Below are positions 60,721 through 64,000 of a stretch of DNA of 64,000 bases, piece after piece. A program made the position numbers and the translations under genes. The DNA lies in assembly GCF_900496995.4 (NCBI RefSeq), contig NC_044004.1:83087538-83151537 (forward strand), in the 5' to 3' direction. The notes beneath the pieces were generated by a model. The model ran no database searches. It was not told where the DNA came from and saw only the letters and a list, made by a program, of their open reading frames with translations. Every line of letters begins with the position of its first letter. The first letter of the stretch is position 1. Source of the stretch: Aquila chrysaetos chrysaetos. Taxonomy: Eukaryota; Chordata; Aves; Accipitriformes; Accipitridae.

Positions 60721-63700
60721 TGAGCAGCGCTGACCCACCGGCTCCGCAAAAAACGCGCTACGGAGACTTCTTTCTGGACCCGTTCCTCTGGGAAGAGCTC
60801 GTGCCGCCCTTGGAAACCTCGCAAGCCGGCCTGGCGGTGTAGGCTCGGGGTGGGAAACACCCGCTCGGGCTTCCTGCTGGTGCTGGGCGTGGAGAACGAA
60901 GTTAAGGCGAGGGTGTTGCGGGCTGGACGCTTGACGACGTTGAAGCGCGTTGGCGATGTGTGCGCTCCCATGTGGGGCGGCAAATAGTTTTCTGCTTCCT
61001 AAGATTCTTTGTGACGTTCTTGTGGTGTTTTTGGGTATGCTGGAGTACTGTGAAGTAGTTGTTGTGTGTGCTTTAAAAACAAAAACTGTGTTTATGGGTG
61101 CATATACAAGAGATTTTCCCTTTTCCATCCATCCATCTTGAAAATAGTCAGTAGCTTCATCTTCTGGGCTTGGGCCAGGGTGTGGGTGACCGAGCTTTTT
61201 GCCTTTGCTTTGTCTCCTTCTGTTTACATCCCAGGTGAGCATTCGCTCACACATTAGCTGATTATTTTGGGATGGGTATCTCTTTTTTTTTTTTTTTTCC
61301 TTCTTCTTTTGAAGCTAATGCACTTTATCTAAGCCGTTACTCAGCAGAGTTATAAGCAGTGAGGTAAGAAGCCAATTTCTGTAATGCCAAGAGCAGGTGG
61401 AATGACCTAACTTTGTTTTGAGCTATACGAAGGGCTGTGTCTGACTGCAAACTTTTGTCCCCAGTCCAAAACTCCCTCCCCGAGGAGTTGTCGTTTAAAC
61501 TGCTAGCTTCCTGTCAAAACTTTCATTTTTACTTTTTCTTTAACCTAAATAGGAAATCTTTACCCACTGTAGTCCTGTGATGTGCGTGCAAGGGATTAAG
61601 CTATTTCTGATAGAAAAGAAGCCTTTAAGAAAAATACTGAATCTTAGCCATCATGCTTTTGCTGTTCAAACTCGGTTGTAAGAAGGCTTCTGTGTAGATG
61701 TGGCGAAACTGAGGCATTGAGATGAACATGTTTTTTCGCAAGGAGTTAGTGTAAAAACTCATTGGCTGAGCAATGCTTTATCCCCATGTTAGCCTTATTC
61801 TGCAGTGACTATTCATGTATGCTTTGTGAAAAAGCCTTATAAAATGTACATAAAAGTGTTTTTTTCAATCTCAGAGGTAATAGCTGCCTATGCAATATCG
61901 TCTGTCAAAGCCCACTGAGTGACTGATGCAGTGATAGCAGTGTCTGAAGGTAACAGGAATCATTATGTATTTGCATGGTGTCTTGGACTCTGTTTCTCCT
62001 GGGGCTAACTCTGTAAATCTGTTTTTCTCATCATCCCTTGGGTTTTTTTGTTGTAGTTTTCTTTGGGTTTTTTTTTTTTTCTTTTTTTTTTCCTGTTTTC
62101 CCTCCAGTTCTCATGCCTGCAAAAGCAGCTTTCATTTGTTCATCATTGAGCAGCAGGAGCAGTGGATTCTGCTGCAAAGTCTTGCTTCATCACTGGTTGC
62201 TTTGGGGTTGTCCTCAAAGCAGCAGGTAGAACTTCAGTCTGGAGCAGAAAGGATGTTGTGTGCTTAAATTCCAGGCTTAATCCTGGCTACCTGTAGAGTA
62301 TGTGGCCTTGCAGGTGTCATTGCCTCTGAACAACCGTTACTCTGTGCAGCATTGGGGTGCAGCAGCATTAATCGTGGTCTGGGTTATAAAGATTGTTATG
62401 TCTGTGTTGGTATCACTGGGGAGACCCGTCGGTGGCCTGTGGAGCCCTGTTTCATGGGCTTTTCTCACGTGTCATGAGTTCAGGTTGCCATAACCTATAA
62501 CAGCTCAGCATCGACAATTCTTGATCTGCTTCTCCTTATTCTGCAACAGTATTTGAAGTGATTGTTCATGTCTGCTCCCCTTGATTCTTCAGTGCTGGAG
62601 TTGCTTTTAGAGTTAAGATAAACTGAGGAGTGTGAAAAAGGCTATTTTTGAATCTTATGCATGTATTAAAAAAACTTGATATGCTCTATGAATACTAATC
62701 CCTCTTTATGTAGCTGTAAACTGAAAGAAGCGATTTAAGTGAAGGGTGTTTCCTGATGGATCACAAATTCCTCCCTTCAGTGCCTGAAGGCTGTCGTTTC
62801 CGTGAGTGGGAATGAAAATAATTACTCTGTATTGGCATTTACGTGTTATAGTGGAGGTAGGGACCAATATACTGAAAAGCCAGTATTTCAGAATGTTTTG
62901 GAGATTTATTTAAAGTTTTGGGTTTTTTTCCTGTTAGGACGCAATCATTAAACTGTTCTCAAGAGAAGGGTCTTGCCACAGGATTGAAGGGTACTGTACA
63001 GCTGTTTAATTTTATGTTTGAAAATTTGGCCAAGTATGTTTGCTGTTTGTGAACCGATGACAGCCTTCATAGCTCTGTGTTAGGGTTTTCCTGGAGAGGG
63101 GTCACTTGATGGGGTTCTGCATGCAACTCTTGCTTCCAGCTGTAGAAGTCAACCCAAGGGTTAGTCGCACCCAGGTGGAGGCATGATGCTTGTGTTCCAG
63201 GGCAGTGGTGCAAGCCCTGTAGCGGTGGTGACCTGAAGCCGAGCAACAAATGTAAATGAAGAATATATGGTAAGAAAGAACAAAATCGTAAGAATGTGTT
63301 CCTATTACAACTTTATTTTCTATACAAGATTTTGTCTCAGACTTTTTTTTTTTTTTTTTCTCCCTTTCAACTAATCTTTCTCCGCCTTATCTGTTTTTTC
63401 TGATTTATGAGGTAAGGGAGATGAGGTGATTCCAAATATCAGGTGAAGGTGAGAGCTGCTAAGGGAAGGAGACTGTAAAAGCTTTTCATGCCAGCAGCAC
63501 CTGCTTTTTTGATACAGATGGTTCCAGACAGGCAGAAGGAACAAGAAGATTTACTTAAACATGCTAAGCTGCAGCAAAACCTTAGGATACTTTTCAAATA
63601 CAGTAGAAGCAACTTGATTATGCTGTCTCAAGAAAAACAAACAAACAAACAAAAAAAACCCCAAAGAAACCCTCCAAAAACCCCCAAAAAACCAACCAAC

Positions 63701-64000
63701 CAAAAAAAAAAAACCAAAAACCCAAACCATTCCTTGCTCCCACTGAAAACCTACCAGGTATCATGACACTTCAAGTAGACTTTTGCTTCCCCTTTTTTAA
63801 TTGTGCCCTCAATTATGCCAGTTACTTGAATCCTTAAATAATACCAGTGTATTTCACAATAGGTAGACAAAAACCAGTTTATCACTTATTCCAGGAATTA
63901 AGAAATTGTGGGACTGGTTTTCGGGCTGTTAAACTTTATTTTGTCCACTCGTGTTTTTAGCATGCAGGGTTCGAAGTGCCACTGTTATTTGAGGTAATGT
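60287..64000 (+). other. Start of intron 1 of the probable RUFY3 gene
   Basis: No further exon with resemblance to a RUN-domain protein is visible before the right edge. The stretch contains T runs at about 61281-61299, 62069-62090 and 63341-63360, and an A/C-rich simple repeat at 63632-63727 made of AAAC, CCAA and A runs. Confidence 0.45.
63632..63727. repeat. A/C-rich simple repeat (AAAC)n and (ACCA)n
   Basis: About 95 bases consist almost entirely of A and C, in AAAC, CCAAAAA and CCAA units. Confidence 0.85.

Noticed and set aside
59659-61254. 531-codon open frame on the minus strand across the RUFY3-like CpG island
   Set aside because: It is rich in Arg, Pro, Gly and Ala, as expected when a GC-rich island lacks stop codons, and it runs antisense through a plausible first exon. 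No family resemblance.

Overview
The window is vertebrate nuclear DNA, most likely from a bird. It has compact introns with GT-AG junctions, CpG-island promoters, and a J-chain gene and a FAM47-family gene of sauropsid type. The organism is inferred from protein resemblance as I remember those families; no search was run.

Layout, left to right. (1) 912-7695, minus: the first 11 coding exons of SDAD1, a nucleolar ribosome-biogenesis factor; the rest lies beyond the left edge, and its CpG-island promoter is near 7.0-8.0 kb. (2) 8.2-8.8 kb: a probable solo LTR, then about 14 kb with no recognisable gene. (3) 22774-30799: an 8.0-kb gammaretrovirus-like endogenous retrovirus, minus strand. Its two 767-bp LTRs are identical by eye. 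It has a 4-bp target duplication, a tRNA-Arg primer-binding site, broken gag-pro-pol, almost no env, and an unusual leader full of repeated hairpins. (4) 31773-39066, plus: a six-coding-exon FAM47E-like gene (392 aa) with an LTR-like sequence in one intron. (5) 42972-48814, minus: JCHAIN, four exons, 160 aa, all eight canonical cysteines present. (6) 53604-55202, plus: intronless UTP3/SAS10 (532 aa). (7) 59956-60286, plus: a CpG-island first coding exon, probably of RUFY3 by gene order; the intron that follows runs off the right edge.

The host genes do not form a functional unit. SDAD1 and UTP3 both serve ribosome assembly, JCHAIN serves polymeric IgM/IgA assembly, and FAM47E is poorly characterised. 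Exon boundaries were set by hand from splice sites, reading phase and family resemblance, and the phases close exactly in SDAD1, FAM47E and JCHAIN.

The most unusual signal is in the retroviral leader (29.5-29.86 kb). Eight short inverted repeats share a near-constant 7-nt loop (ACTCTAA on the plus strand), while their stems change in a base-pair-preserving way. A longer 8-bp hairpin lies between them and the primer-binding site. This looks like selected RNA structure, possibly for packaging or dimerisation.
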